A DNA stretch of 64,000 nt from Metellina segmentata. Its lineage: Eukaryota; Arthropoda; Arachnida; Araneae; Tetragnathidae. Numbering within the stretch: the stretch's first letter is position 1; each line of letters begins with the position of its first letter. A program made the position numbers and the translations under genes. Below are positions 21,671 to 32,734 of this stretch, one piece after another. The DNA lies in assembly GCA_947359465.1 (NCBI GenBank), contig OX375873.1:59367573-59431572 (forward strand), in the 5' to 3' direction. The notes under the pieces are model-generated. The model was given only the letters and a program-made list of their open reading frames with translations, had not been told where the DNA came from and did not search any database.

Positions 21671-23838
21671 GCTTTAATGTGACTTATGACCAATTGATTT
21701 AATGTAATGTTTCAAGGATTGTTTAACCCAAGATGTAGTTATTAGATCATTATGAGGGTTCTGGGGAAAAAGCAAGACAGAACTACTCGGATATCTTGTG
21801 ACTCAAATGGTTCAATTGGACTGATTTTCTTAACTTTATTATTATTATCACTACTATAACGACTGAAATTCAAGATACACATCTCTGAAACAATGATACC
21901 TTTTGGCTATAACGAAACATGGGGATAATTTTCTATTAATTACAAGATAAAAGCTGTAGTCACACCACCAGTATCTAATTTTATGACTCTCAGCAGGTTA
22001 CCGAATGATAAGCTAACAACTAAACATCATTAACCTAAAATAACACATAATAATCCAACATGTTAATACACGTACAAGTGTGCATTTTAAAAACAAATGT
22101 CTGTTTCGAGCCAAACGGGAACTAATTACAATGCGTGTGTGCGGATTCATTATACAGTTTCGTTACAAACATCGAGTCAGTCGCCTTTTACTCATGATAG
22201 CCTACTATTTGTTGAGGAATATACCGTGCCAAACTTTTTCCTTCACTTCCAGGGATCTCTTTTAAAGTCATGAGGGTCTGAATTTCCATTTAAATTGCGC
22301 CGATTCGGCACTTTTGATCCTGGGCCCGAACTTTATGCTGCCTAATGCCCTCCACTTTATGGTATTTAATTTCTCCTTTTGAACGTGCTCATCATCCCGA
22401 TCTACTGCGTCATGTAATAGAATTTTGAAAATTCTCTGCTGGTGGTAGGAGTGGGCGGCTTTACGCAATTGATGTACATCAGGGGATGCATAAATTAGAG
22501 GATGGGCTGAATTCCAAATCAAGGGATTAACCCCGTTCAATAACTAGCGGGAGTAATTTTTTTGTTTTGCATTGTGTTCCATATTTCAAACTGCATTTGC
22601 AGTAATGAGATCCCTCAGGTAAGCAAAAAGTATTTTGACTATATGATGTATTTTGAGATCTATTGTTTTGTTCAAAACTTACCGAAAACAGTGAATGCAA
22701 ACGGATCATTTCATTTCAAGAATTAATTTATATTTGTTGCAAATACTGGCAGCTGAAATGGTTTTACAAAGATTGTTAATGATGTATTTTACAACAGCGT
22801 CTCGCATATGTTTGAAATTTAAAAACACCTATTCGACTCCTTAGGTTTGATATTTTTAATTATTTTATTTTAAATTATTCTTTTTTTCACATAACGTATT
22901 GTTTTTCATATGATGAAAAACTTGATTTCAAATAATCAATGTAAAATTTTATATTTACAGAATTTTTTTGATATTTCTGCCAAGACAAAAAAACGGAATT
23001 TTGTGATATGCTTTTATTTGTAAAATATTCACTTAAGGTTAATATTATTGTTGATGTGACTCATAAAATGGAAAATGTGTGTGGGGGGGAGATGTTTATC
23101 AATTTGGTATTTCTTAAACATTTTCTGTCAAAAAATAACCCATAACAATTCGATAATGAATATCTAATGTAAACAATATTTATTGAAAACATTTGACTAA
23201 TCTATATTGACCTGACCTATTCGAGTTACATTATAAGGTAAGTTACATGAATTCAAAATTTAAAAAGCATTGGTTTAAACAAGATAAATTAAGTAGCTAT
23301 ACTACTTTCCGTTTATTCCTTCCAATCTACTTCTAGGCAAAGGGTAGATGATATACGAGTATGTACATCTGAAATAAAAACACTTTTTTTAGCTAGCAAA
23401 GCTGTAAAATCGTACATATTTAATGTTTACATTATTAGTTAATGGATGAAGCAATGAACAGACAAATACCAATAAGTATTAATGTTGTTGTTGTCGTGTC
23501 TATGCATACAGTACTTGTGCAAAAGTTTAGAGTCCTCCAAAAGCCTTGGTGACAAGATCTACAAGTTCTGGAACTCGATGGCTATGGAGGATTTCGATTG
23601 GGGGTGCTCCAAGTAATAAGTATTAATAAACCCACTATAAACATAACTATAAACAGCTTAATATTTTTTTGCTTTAACTCTTTTATAACTAAATAGTTTT
23701 TATAATGATAGAAAGTATTGGAGCAATTCAAAAATTAAAAGTATTTCGTAACTATAAGTTGAAAAATGAAAAGAAATTAAGGATAAGTAAATAACTATGC
23801 AATAATAAATGATGGTATTAAATTGTATGTAATGTTCA
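21671..23838. other. Mostly AT-rich DNA with one GC-richer patch
   Basis: The patch at 22268-22540 is open for 90 codons on the minus strand, but I do not recognise the peptide and its composition is not clearly protein-like. A smaller GC-richer patch lies at 23500-23610. Everything else is AT-rich without structure that I can name. Confidence 0.35.
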
Positions 23839-23911
23839 ATAATAACGTTATGCAACAATAGCGTTATGCAATAATAACGTTATGCAATAATAACGTTATG
23901 CAATAATATTA
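23839..23911. repeat. Minisatellite, 16-bp unit
   Basis: About four units of ATAACGTTATGCAATA, with CGTTATG spaced exactly 16 bp apart at 23846, 23862, 23878 and 23894. Confidence 0.85.
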
Positions 23912-24248
23912 ATCTAAAAAGTGTTTGAACTAAATTAATTAGCGATATAGCATAGAATAAAAAATATTTGATCGTTGTAGGACAAACTATCCACAACATT
24001 CAAATATTTATAATGATTTTCACTAATTACTCAATAATTTGAATTACTGTATAAAACACGTTTATAAAAATGAAAACAATTCAAGGATACACTCATTGCC
24101 ATACAAAATTGCACACCAAGAAAAAGTCGTCAAAATGAAACGATATTTTACACAAGTAAGTACTACTTTGATACAAGTAAGTGATTAGAAAATCAAAAAA
24201 AAAAAGGATCATTTATTGCAGAAAAAAGTACAAATGAACGGAAGTTTT

Positions 24249-25383
24249 AGTACTCTGTTGGACCCCCTTTAGCGCAAATGCACGACGCGATACGACTAGG
24301 CATTGAGGTATACAAGTTCCGTATGATGTCCTGAGACATCTCGTTCCACAGTTGCTATAAACGCGCCTCTAGTTCGACGAAACTCGTAGGTTGTTCAACA
24401 TGCCGTCCCAAATGATCCCAGATATGCTCCATTGGTGACAAATCTGGGGATCGAGCAGGCCAGGGAAGGGTGGTAATGTGACGGATTCAGTCTTGTGACA
24501 TCCTTGCTGTGTACGCCGAGCATTGTCTTGTTGAAAAATGGCTCTTGGAAGCCCTGACATGAGTGGCATCACATGTGGCTGAAGGATATCATGGACGTAC
24601 CGCTGGGCTGTCATTGTGCCATGGATCAATATTAGGGGTGACCGTGTATCGTAAGCAGTGGCACCCCATACCATCACATCAGCTGTGGGAGCGGCGTGTC
24701 GCTGTAAATCCTTTGAAAAATGGCTCTTGGAAGCCCTGACATGAGTGGCATCACATGTGGCTGAAGGATATCATGGACGTACCGCTGGGCTGTCATTGTG
24801 CCATGGATCAATATTAGGGGTGACCGTGTATCGTAAGCAGTGGCACCCCATACCATCACACCAGCTGTGGGAGCGGCGTGTCGCTGTAAAGCGAAGGCAG
24901 GATTGAGGCGTTCACCACGGGGCATTCCGTTATAGTCCAATCCCGTCGTGAGCGACACCACTCCAAACGGAGGCGTCGGTGGGTGGGTGTATATTGGCAG
25001 CAAACGTAATTGGCGCCGCGATACTAAATGTCCTTTTGCCAGGCGCTTTGCGATGGTTCGGGAAGACACAGGGGCTCTTAGTGAAGGTGCTGCCTGTGTC
25101 TGGATAGCGGGCAATAAGGCAGTTGGCTCCATGCGTGCGTTTCGTATGATGTGCCGGTCTTCTCGACGACTGGTCTGTCGAGGGAGTCCTGAGCCTGGTC
25201 GCCGTGCAAATGACGTCTCGTCTGTCCACTGGTCCCAACACCTACTCACTGTAAAATCAGAACGGCCTACTTGACGAGTTACTCACCGATCTGACTACCC
25301 ACCTTCCATCATCCCGATGATTCTTCCCATCTCGAACTCTGACAACTGCTCATATTGTCTTCGATGGCGGCGTAACGGCATGT
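24249..25383 (-). pseudogene. Tc1 transposase pseudogene with internal deletion and duplication
   Basis: The start is probably the ATG at 25383 (minus), giving MPLRRHRRQYEQLSEFEMGR, then a stop, then SRCWDQWTDETSFARRPGSG with a paired-type HTH and linker, then VSSRTIAKRLAKGHLVSRRQ as second HTH. The segment that should carry the first catalytic aspartate is missing: LRLLPIYTHPPTPPF runs almost directly into PRGERLNPAFALQRH. APTAGVMVWGATAYDTRSPL follows, then a copy of the 182-bp duplication. The second aspartate is in IFQQDNAR near 24530, the glutamate region near 24425 is frameshifted, and the tail reads SQDIIRNLYTSMPSRIA to stop at about 24249. Confidence 0.85.
24531..24894. repeat. 182-bp tandem duplication inside the Tc1
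   Basis: TTGAAAAATGGCTCTTGG occurs at 24532 and 24714, and the two 182-bp units are almost identical through GCGGCGTGTCGCTGTAAA. Since 182 is not a multiple of three, the duplication itself breaks the reading frame. The near identity means it is much younger than the element's other damage. Confidence 0.92.
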
Positions 25384-25613
25384 CTACCCCAGCGTTTCCT
25401 TTGCAAAATATTAAGTACACTCAAACAAGCTCTGCTTACCTGTTTTATACTCCAAAGAGAACGAATTTCAACGCCCTCTAGCGGCATTACGCAATGCGCA
25501 ATCCCACTGTATTTCTAATCATTTGCATATCTGGCCGACATGTAGTTTCATGCCAAGTTTCGTTACAATCCCACAATTATTTCTTGATGCGCAAATTTTT
25601 ATGTCAATGAGTG

Positions 25614-26189
25614 TAGATAATTAGTTATAATTAATTAATGTTTTAAATATGCAAATTAATATTATGCAAAAATGTCACGTAGAAAGAAATAAAAAATTTA
25701 AAGTTTCATTTTACGGAAAGAGAAACATAGTAAAGCACCATAGAAGTGGAACTGGAGTTATTAATAAATAATAACCTGCAGTCTATATGCTAGTAAACAT
25801 CATTTAAGGTTTAGTAGGTATTTACAAAGATCTTTTAGCTATTTCTAGATTCCATTAATAAACATTCAAAATAAAATGTTTAAATTTAAATAAAAAAGTA
25901 GTAAGGAAATGTGTCACGTGTTATAAAAGTCAAATGGCATTTTTGAACCTGGAATTCTTCCTGTTTTCTTTACCAATAAATTCAAACACAGCTTTTGTTT
26001 GATCACTGATAACTATCAAAGATTAAAAGGATGAACAGTCTACAGAATACAAAACCATTATAATGAAGCATTTCAATCATAAAACGCAATACAGAGGAAC
26101 GAAATCATTTCCTTTGGTTATTTTTGGAGAATAAAATCCCTACAATTCCCCACTAACATATCATTTATGAAATTGATATATTTTACACC
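25614..26189. other. AT-rich DNA, nothing recognised
   Basis: No repeat ends or open frames of note. Confidence 0.45.
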
Positions 26190-26888
26190 TGAACACTCCT
26201 GATGTTTTCTCGATGATGTATTTCGTCATTAGCAAAACTAACTAGATCTTGATCTCGTAATCATATAAAAATCGATTGAATCTTGTTGATAAAATAGCTC
26301 ATCATTGACAATTGATCGATCTTGATAGACGAGATATCACGTCATTATTAAATTGGTCAGATCAAGACGGATAAGATATCTTGGCGGAGCAACTTGGCGG
26401 GATAATGTTGGCTGTTTATATCGTTCACCTAGCATCTGGTGTCGTATATCATGAATTTCTATAAACAAATACAACCTTAGATTTTGTATTGCAACGTAGC
26501 ATTGTATATACAATTCACCGAAAGCAATGTCAAGTTATGGGGAGCCTTAACCGTCCTGATGGTTGTCACTGAGATACATCTAGTCATTAGCTACACTGAC
26601 CAGATCTTGATGGACGAAATATCTCGCCATTACAAGAAAACTAACTAGATCTTGATCTCGTAATCATAAAAAAAATCAATAATATCTCGTCGTCGAGGAA
26701 TCTCAGCATTAGAAATTATAGTCGATCTTGATAGACGTGATACCACGTCATTATCAAAATTGGTCAGATCGAGACTGTTAAGATATCTCGCTGAAACTAC
26801 TTTTAGGGGTAATATTGGCTTGTTAGATAGTTCACCTAGCATCTGGTGTCGCACAACCTTAGATTTTGTTTTGCAACGTAGCAATGTA
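26190..26888. repeat. ~403-bp tandem repeat array, first units
   Basis: ACTAGATCTTGATCTCG recurs at 26241 and 26644, a period of 403 bp. Shared blocks in order include GATCTTGATAGACG, TCACCTAGCATCTGGTGTCG, AACCTTAGATTTTGT and TTGCAACGTAGCA. Within each unit, shorter motifs of the type CAGATCTTGAT...GACGAGATAT recur several times, so the unit is itself built from smaller repeats. The second unit is interrupted at 26889 by a Tc1 and continues at 27466. Confidence 0.8.
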
Positions 26889-27463
26889 CACTACCCTACA
26901 ATAATGGACTGGACGCTAACGGATTTGCATAAAATCATACTACTTATTTAGGGTTGTTTTTCTTGGTATGGCTAAGTACCTTTGCATGTTGTACCTGGTT
27001 AATTGAACGCCGACGCCTACATGAACATTTTGGACCATCAGGTTCTTGCTACGCTCTGGCAATTTTATGGAATGGATGCATGTTACTTCCAGGATGACAA
27101 CGTTCCATGACATGTTGTAGCCTTTGTCAAGCAGTGGTATCAAGATATATATGGGAAAATCTTCCCTGGCCTGCTCAGAGTCCCGACCTTAACCCCATAG
27201 AACATTTGTGGGAAGAGTTAAAGCGACGCTTACGGACCAGTGAACCAAGTCCGAAATATGCAGCTGAGCTGGCGACATTCTTGCAGCAGGAATAGACACA
27301 AGTACCCATAGCTGTGTATCAAAACCTTATTAAAAGTATACCCAGAAGGGTTGCTAGTGTAATTGCAGCACGAAGGGGACCCCCCCCCCTCCCTTATTAA
27401 AGCATGTATTCTTTCCCTAATACCGTCACATCTTGCTGTCCAGTCCCTTATTGTAGGGTAGTA
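26889..27463 (+). mobile_element. Tc1-type deletion derivative, 575 bp
   Basis: Inverted ends (CACTACCCTACAATAATGG at the left; the counterpart with ATTGTAGGGTAGTA at the right) are flanked by TA at 26887-26888 and 27464-27465. It is about a third of a full Tc1, keeping both termini and the C-terminal coding part. The neighbouring repeat unit at about 26502-26512 preserves the site without an insert. Confidence 0.88.
26990..27375 (+). pseudogene. Tc1 transposase C-terminal remnant
   Basis: Plus-strand frames give [19 protein letters not shown] with the second catalytic aspartate at about 27090. A frameshift near 27110-27150 leads to [20 protein letters not shown] with the catalytic glutamate at about 27200. 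The tail [20 protein letters not shown] follows, then VASVIAARRG near 27355. The N-terminal DNA-binding half and first aspartate have been deleted, so this is a non-autonomous derivative of a DDE Tc1. Confidence 0.85.
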
Positions 27464-27465
27464 TA

Positions 27466-27760
27466 TGTACAATTCAAAGGAAACTATGTCAAGATATGGG
27501 GCTCCTTTACCGTCCTTGTGGTTGTCTCTAGTCTAACTGACTTGTTAGTTAAAATGACCAGATTTTGATAGACGAGATTTCTCATCAGTAAAAAAAATGA
27601 CAAGATTTGGATGGACAAGTTTTATTGTCAATAGTAAAAACTGACCAGATCTTGATCTCTTCATTATCTCAAACTTGAAAATTAGATGACACAATAGCAA
27701 AATTGGTCAGATCTTGGCGGATGAGACATCCCATTAAAGCCACTTGGAGTGTTGATGACT
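27466..27760. repeat. ~403-423-bp tandem repeat array, continuation
   Basis: After the Tc1 the repeat resumes with TGTACAATTC, ATGTCAAGATATGGGG and CTTTACCGTCCT, matching 26508-26560. The next ACCAGATCTTGATCTC is at 27644, about 423 bp after the previous one once the insert is removed. Confidence 0.75.
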
Positions 27761-27777
27761 ATGTATAAAAATATAAT

Positions 27778-28110
27778 TTGCTACCCTCCACAAACAACAA
27801 ATCATCTCCATTTTCCTCAGACGCACATCAGACGGTGAACAGCCCCATCAAAAGCAAATATCCACCAGAAGAGGAGCCTTTTAATAACAACAGACCAATT
27901 TTTCATCCTCCCCTCAGACATGCCTGTCAAAGACAGAGCACCGCCCCTCATCCTTCCTTTCCAAGACGGCAAGGCCACGATCCAAAGGAGCAACCAGCCT
28001 ATCAAGAATATCCTAATCAAAAATCTTTATTCTAGCAGCAGCAGCAGCTCTTCTATTAAATGCGACTCAAATAACGCCAGGGCAACATTTTCGCCGAAAC
28101 TGCTCCATTA
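27778..28110 (+). other. GC-richer island with overlapping open frames
   Basis: This 330-bp stretch stands out from its AT-rich surroundings. It is open in two plus frames (85 codons from 27778; 63 codons from 27920, the latter with a run of serine codons at about 28035-28060) and one minus frame. The peptides are rich in P, N, S and K and match nothing I know. It could be an exon of a low-complexity protein, a conserved non-coding element or an old repeat; the sequence does not decide. Confidence 0.3.
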
Positions 28111-28141
28111 AAGGAAGATTTTAATTGCGGAGTCGTGTTGC

Positions 28142-29050
28142 TAATAGACCACTCTTATAATTAACTCCCCGGGTCTTGTAGAAGTGAAGTGGTCTCTTCA
28201 AAATAGGGAGGGACGAGTCTTCGATGGAGACGGATTTTTGCGAGCGGGATAATGCAAACAGGGTAGAGTCTTCTGACGTGTGTTATTTTATGCTTCCGCC
28301 GTTTAGGAAATTTAACTCCATATTCTGATTCCGATGCCTTCCGTCCTAATATAATACACTTCGATGACCAAGTTCGTTTTCCTTAGGTATTAGTTTTGCT
28401 CTTTGAAGCGGAATTGCTTGGTATAGAAATTTTGGAATGGAATTTTTAGATTAAGATTTACGACAGGCTTTAATTTAGTTCGTGTAATTGAACGGTTATA
28501 GTTTATGTGTGAAAAAAATTATTTCATTTCAGCTGTTAAGGTTATGAATGTAAACAACATTGCGAAATCATGATAGCAGAGGTTTTCAGTAATTAGAGAC
28601 GAAGGCATATCTTAACTGTGTAGAAGCTTTATTTAGTTTTTAAGATTTATTTTTAAAGTTAATGTGTTCAAACTGCAAACCCAATTGATTTGATAGCTCT
28701 AGAATTTGCTAAATGTTTTTCCAGATGAAACTGTTTAAAAATTCAGGACTACTCTTATAATTAACTCCATGAGTCATGTCAAAATAAAACAATCTCTACA
28801 AGAGGAGAGACATTTGGGTTTTTTTCAGTGGCAAAGAGTTTTGCGAGATTTATGGTACGTACAATAGTTGTATCTAAATCCGGTCTCATTCAAGACACTT
28901 GAAACTTGTGATTTTATACTTAGGTTCTGGAGAAAATTTATGAAGTTCTTGCTAAATTAAAGAATGTAATGTACTTTAATGGCCAAGTCCAATATTGTTG
29001 GTATTAATTTTTCTGTTTTAATGGAAGTCTAAAAAGAAAATCTCAGATCC
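28142..29050. repeat. Old tandem duplication, period ~600 bp
   Basis: ACTCTTATAATTAACTCC occurs at 28151 and 28751. The following blocks keep their order in both units though diverged: a GAGACATTTGGG/GAGACGGATTTTTG region, a TTTTGCGAG block and a CCAAGT...TTGGTATTA region near 28370 and 28985. Confidence 0.6.
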
Positions 29051-29423
29051 ATATTTGACTGACAGTAATTTCAGAGAGAGAGAAGTTATGGATGAAAAAT
29101 AAATCCTACGACACACACACAATTTACAGATTTGTTTCAAATAATGACGTATAAGTATTTTCAAAACACCTCCATATTAGTTTTTCATTTTTACATACTT
29201 TTAATGTCTTTTTTTGTCAAAATTACACAAAGAGCTAATTTTATTCTAAATTATATACGGTACACTCCAAAATTATATTTCATTTTGTCTATTAATTGCA
29301 CTATTAATAGTTTTCTTACTGGTAGTTCGAAAATTAATGCATTTGGAATGTCATGTTTGGTAATTAACTTCTATAAAGTAATTATTTTCTCATTAAATTA
29401 GTATTTATAACAACATCTAGTTA

Positions 29424-29446
29424 ATATATATATATATATATATATA
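29424..29446. repeat. (TA)n microsatellite at a Helitron 3' end
   Basis: Alternating TA immediately next to the CTAG terminus of the minus-strand Helitron. Confidence 0.9.
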
Positions 29447-29960
29447 CTAGCAAAATACCCGACCTTACTCGGTTTGAATTGGTTTACTCTAGATTGAAGA
29501 GATAATCAAAATATATGACTAACGTTTTTTGTAGAATAAAAATTTATTTTAACACCTTTCGACATCTTTATATTTTCTACAACTTACTTTGGACACAAAT
29601 CCTACACATGCATATCCATTCATGTAATACATTTCACATACATCGCACCCTTGTTGTTTGACAAAGCTACAAAATGACGAAAGGTGTTACTAAGGTTACT
29701 ACTATAAAAGACGATTTTGAGGGAGATTTGGAATTCCCTTCCTTAAGTTATTTTCATGTTCAACTCAATTAATTAAAATTACGATTTACGGCGAGTGCTC
29801 TCGCACTCATAGTCAACAAAACAATATTTTTTTTTACTTGTGGCACTCTTGCCTCCAGTATGCGACACTGTGAAAATTTTGCAATCTTCTCCTGTCATTA
29901 TTACAACGAATTTTTCAATGTTGGAAAAAGTTCTAGTTTGGATTTTTAAAAATTATTATT

Positions 29961-30100
29961 CTTTCAATAATGGCATTATTCTTTAAATAACGGAATTATT
30001 CTTTAAATAACGGAATTATTCTTTAAATAACAGCACTATTCTTTAAATAACGGCATTATTCTTTAAATAACGGCATTATTCTTTCAATAATGGCATAACT
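29961..30100. repeat. 20-bp minisatellite in Helitron copy A
   Basis: Seven units close to CTTTAAATAACGGCATTATT in exact 20-bp register. Confidence 0.95.
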
Positions 30101-30943
30101 ACACTTAAAATTTATACTGACTTACCTAACATTTTTAAGTCTAATACTTTGTGGTGCTGTTGCGTGTGATGAGAAGGAAAACACATTTATAAAATAATAA
30201 ATATTTAAAACTGGAAACAGCAAAGTAAAACAAAATAAAAGATGTCGCAAAAAATTGTTCTAAAGATATTAATTTGTGATTCAATTTTATCTCTTGATCT
30301 CGCACAGTTGCCACAACTTACAACTAAAAGTGTACAAAATTTAGAAATGTGAAATTAATTCAGAGTGAAAGAACCAGAAAATATCACTGCTCGAGCGATC
30401 TTGTTCATTCTCGTTTCATTGAAAATATCGTCTGTCCCAAATATTCGGTAATCGTTTTCATTGCGCAAAGAATAAAAATAAGACTCGAAATAAATGAAGT
30501 ATCAGAGATGAAATTCCATAAAAAAAAAAATTTGAAGAATAATTACTTTTTCAGCAGTACTGGTAAAGCAATCGAAGTAATCGTAATATTCAATAGACAT
30601 TCCAATTTTTCCAAAACTACCAAATTATGGTTGATTTAAGTATACTTACTCAGGTGTTTTAGCATGAAACTCAACTAAATATAACAATAAAAAAATGTTT
30701 AATATTGCATTCACTAAACTAATAGATAATGTATAAAATAAAATACCATGCAGTCAAATATCTGGAATGCAATTCATGTGATGTCTACACAAACACACAA
30801 ACACAAAATCGAGCATAGATCAGAAAGACGGACAGACAGACTTTCGCAACCAATGCCACTCACTAAATGAAGATAAGTACTCACTGTATGCAAATTTTCA
30901 TGAACATATCTTAAACCGCGTGGACGTGTATAGGGCACAACAT

Positions 30944-30985
30944 ACAGACAGACAGACAGACAGACGGACAGACAGACAGACAGAC
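30944..30985. repeat. Tetranucleotide microsatellite (CAGA)n in Helitron copy A
   Basis: A run of CAGA units with one CGGA variant, the complement of the TCTG run in copy B at 55860-55905. Confidence 0.95.
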
Positions 30986-31100
30986 ACCAAACGAGAAAAA
31001 GGCGGATTCGTCATCAGAAGGGTCCAAAACGGATAGAAAACTTGAAATGGGTCGAAAATATTGAATGTACAAACAAACACTCCATTCTTATTTATATATA

Positions 31101-31789
31101 AACCCACCTTAATCACCCCACTTCCCTTTCAGTATTTCGTCTTGTTTGTCCAATAGGTCATATATTTTGCCATCCCCTTTCACTTTTGACCTCCGGACCT
31201 CCCAGTATGACTGGACCTCCCAAGACCAATTTTCCTCTCGAATCGCCTGTAAGATAAAATTACCTCTTCGCTTAACTCCCGATCTCTACCAATGAAATTT
31301 CTTGCTAGATTCCCTGTCCAATAGTCTTTCTTTTAATTATAATCCCTCTGGCGAATTCATTGTGTGCTATACACTTTTTCCATGAACCCCTTAAAATAGG
31401 AAGTCCCAGATCCGTCCAGGGCTCCGTCCCCTCAATGGTCTTCACACCAGTTATGATTTTACCAGTTCGTTATTGAATAAAGATTTTGTTAGAGAATTTA
31501 TTTCTCTTTTATGGAACCAGCACTACACTCCCCTCCAATGGACCATCCTCATCCAGCTGCCTAGACCACTCTTGCCACTCCGTGTCACGACTGCAGACTT
31601 ATGATTCCTGTTATTATATATATATATTAATAGCATAAAATATACAAAATAACAGTTACATAACACACACAAAATAAGAAAAAATATTAAAAAAAAAAAA
31701 AAACAGCCAGGGTGCAATAACCAGAAACCGAAACTCGAAACTACCCATGCAAGCGCGCTGAAGCTGCAGACATAGCATGGTAAGCAATA
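31101..31789. other. Spacer with a repeat arm at its right end
   Basis: 31116-31560 is moderately GC-rich but not recognised. 31700-31787 is the inverted match of the flank next to foldback copy 1 (19541-19652). Poly-A (31688-31702) and a short TA run (31615-31629) are present. Confidence 0.4.
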
Positions 31790-32636
31790 TAATTTCAAGA
31801 ACACAAGAATTTCCAAAAAAATTCCAATAAAAATCTTAAAAAATGATTAAAAAAATGAAGAAATGTTGGTGGATCAGGGCGTCATCAGGGAGGAGCCTGA
31901 CCCAAACAACATAAAATGGTGTTTTCTACATATGAGCAGCATTAGGCTGAAAAAATTGCTCATACACTCCCCCAAACACCACCAAAAGCAAGTAAAAGAA
32001 AAACAAAACAAAATACCAAAACAGAGCAGGAACTAAACGAGATGAAACCCGAAGCCGCAGCCGAGATATCAACAACAACAAGCCTAAAAATTACCACAAA
32101 TGCCATCAATTAAACAATATAACTTATATGTTAACATCATACTTCCAATGCAACGAGTCCAAAAAAAGCAGAAAAATAAAATATAAATAATATGAAAATC
32201 CCCAGCCCCTATTTAAAAATATATTCATAAATAGCTATTCATGGGTTGTGTAGGTGTTGATATTAATAAACCTTTCAAAAATATTATTAAAGAATGAATA
32301 CGGGTATTTGTTATTGAGAAGTGTGTTTTTTATATATTTACATTGTAATAAAAAGTTTGAACCAGAATTACAAATTTTTTTGAAACGTACCAGTTGACCA
32401 GCTATCCATTTATTAGGTATTTTGTTTTGTTTTTCTTTTACTTGCTTTTGGTGGTGTTTGGGGTAGTGTATGAGCAATTTTTTCAGCCTAATGCTGCTCA
32501 TATGTAGAAAACATCATTTTATGTTGTTTGGGTCAGGCTCCTCCCTGATGACGCCATGATCCACCAACATTTCTACATTTTTTTATCATTTTTTAAGACT
32601 TTTATTGGAATTTTTTTGGAAATTCTTGTGTTCTTG

Positions 32637-32642
<6 letters not shown>
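31790..32642. mobile_element. Foldback MITE family A, copy 2
   Basis: It begins TAATTTCAAGAACACAAG and ends with its inverted counterpart, TA-flanked. The arms are about 190 bp and carry the same AAGAAATGTTGGTGGATC, GTCATCAGGGAGGAGC and CATATGAGCAGCATTAG blocks as copy 1, but they are separated by a spacer of about 440 bp absent from copy 1. Total length is 853 bp. Confidence 0.82.

Positions 32643-32734
<92 letters not shown>
32643..32734. repeat. Compound microsatellite (TA)n(GA)n
   Basis: Alternating TA to 32708 followed by GA to 32734. It starts at the TA that flanks foldback copy 2. Confidence 0.97.

Larger units (their letters stand above)
24090..25613 (-). mobile_element. Tc1-type transposon, degraded
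   Basis: The ends are inverted (CACTCATTGCCATACAAAAT at the left, the counterpart ending at 25613) and TA flanks both sides (24088-24089 and 25614-25615). Inverted homology is about 35 bp and includes GCACACCAAGAA. Total length is 1524 bp, inflated by a 182-bp internal duplication. Confidence 0.88.
29447..31100 (-). mobile_element. Non-autonomous Helitron family H1, copy A
   Basis: On the minus strand it starts TATATAAATAAGAATGGAG (terminal C of the usual TC mutated to A) and runs GTGTTTGTTTGTACATTC. It ends with the hairpin CCGA-GTAAGG-TCGG, then GTATTTTGCTAG at 29447-29450, with T outside. It is almost colinear with copy B at 55745-57436, sharing the TCTG microsatellite, a 20-bp minisatellite and a GAGTGC-GAGA-GCACTC hairpin. 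No Rep or helicase coding remains. Length is 1654 bp. Confidence 0.88.

Noticed and set aside
22268..22540. 90-codon minus-strand frame in a GC-richer patch, considered as a gene
   Set aside because: No recognisable motif, no splice context that I could support and no partner elsewhere; mentioned only within the surrounding stretch.
24948..25274. 108-codon plus-strand frame
   Set aside because: It is antisense to the Tc1 transposase pseudogene on the minus strand, which has recognisable motifs.
29961..30100. Regular 20-bp repeats considered as a CRISPR-like array
   Set aside because: There are no unique spacers; units are directly adjacent, AT-rich and inside a Helitron in a eukaryotic context. 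The same holds for 56769-56928 and 23839-23911.
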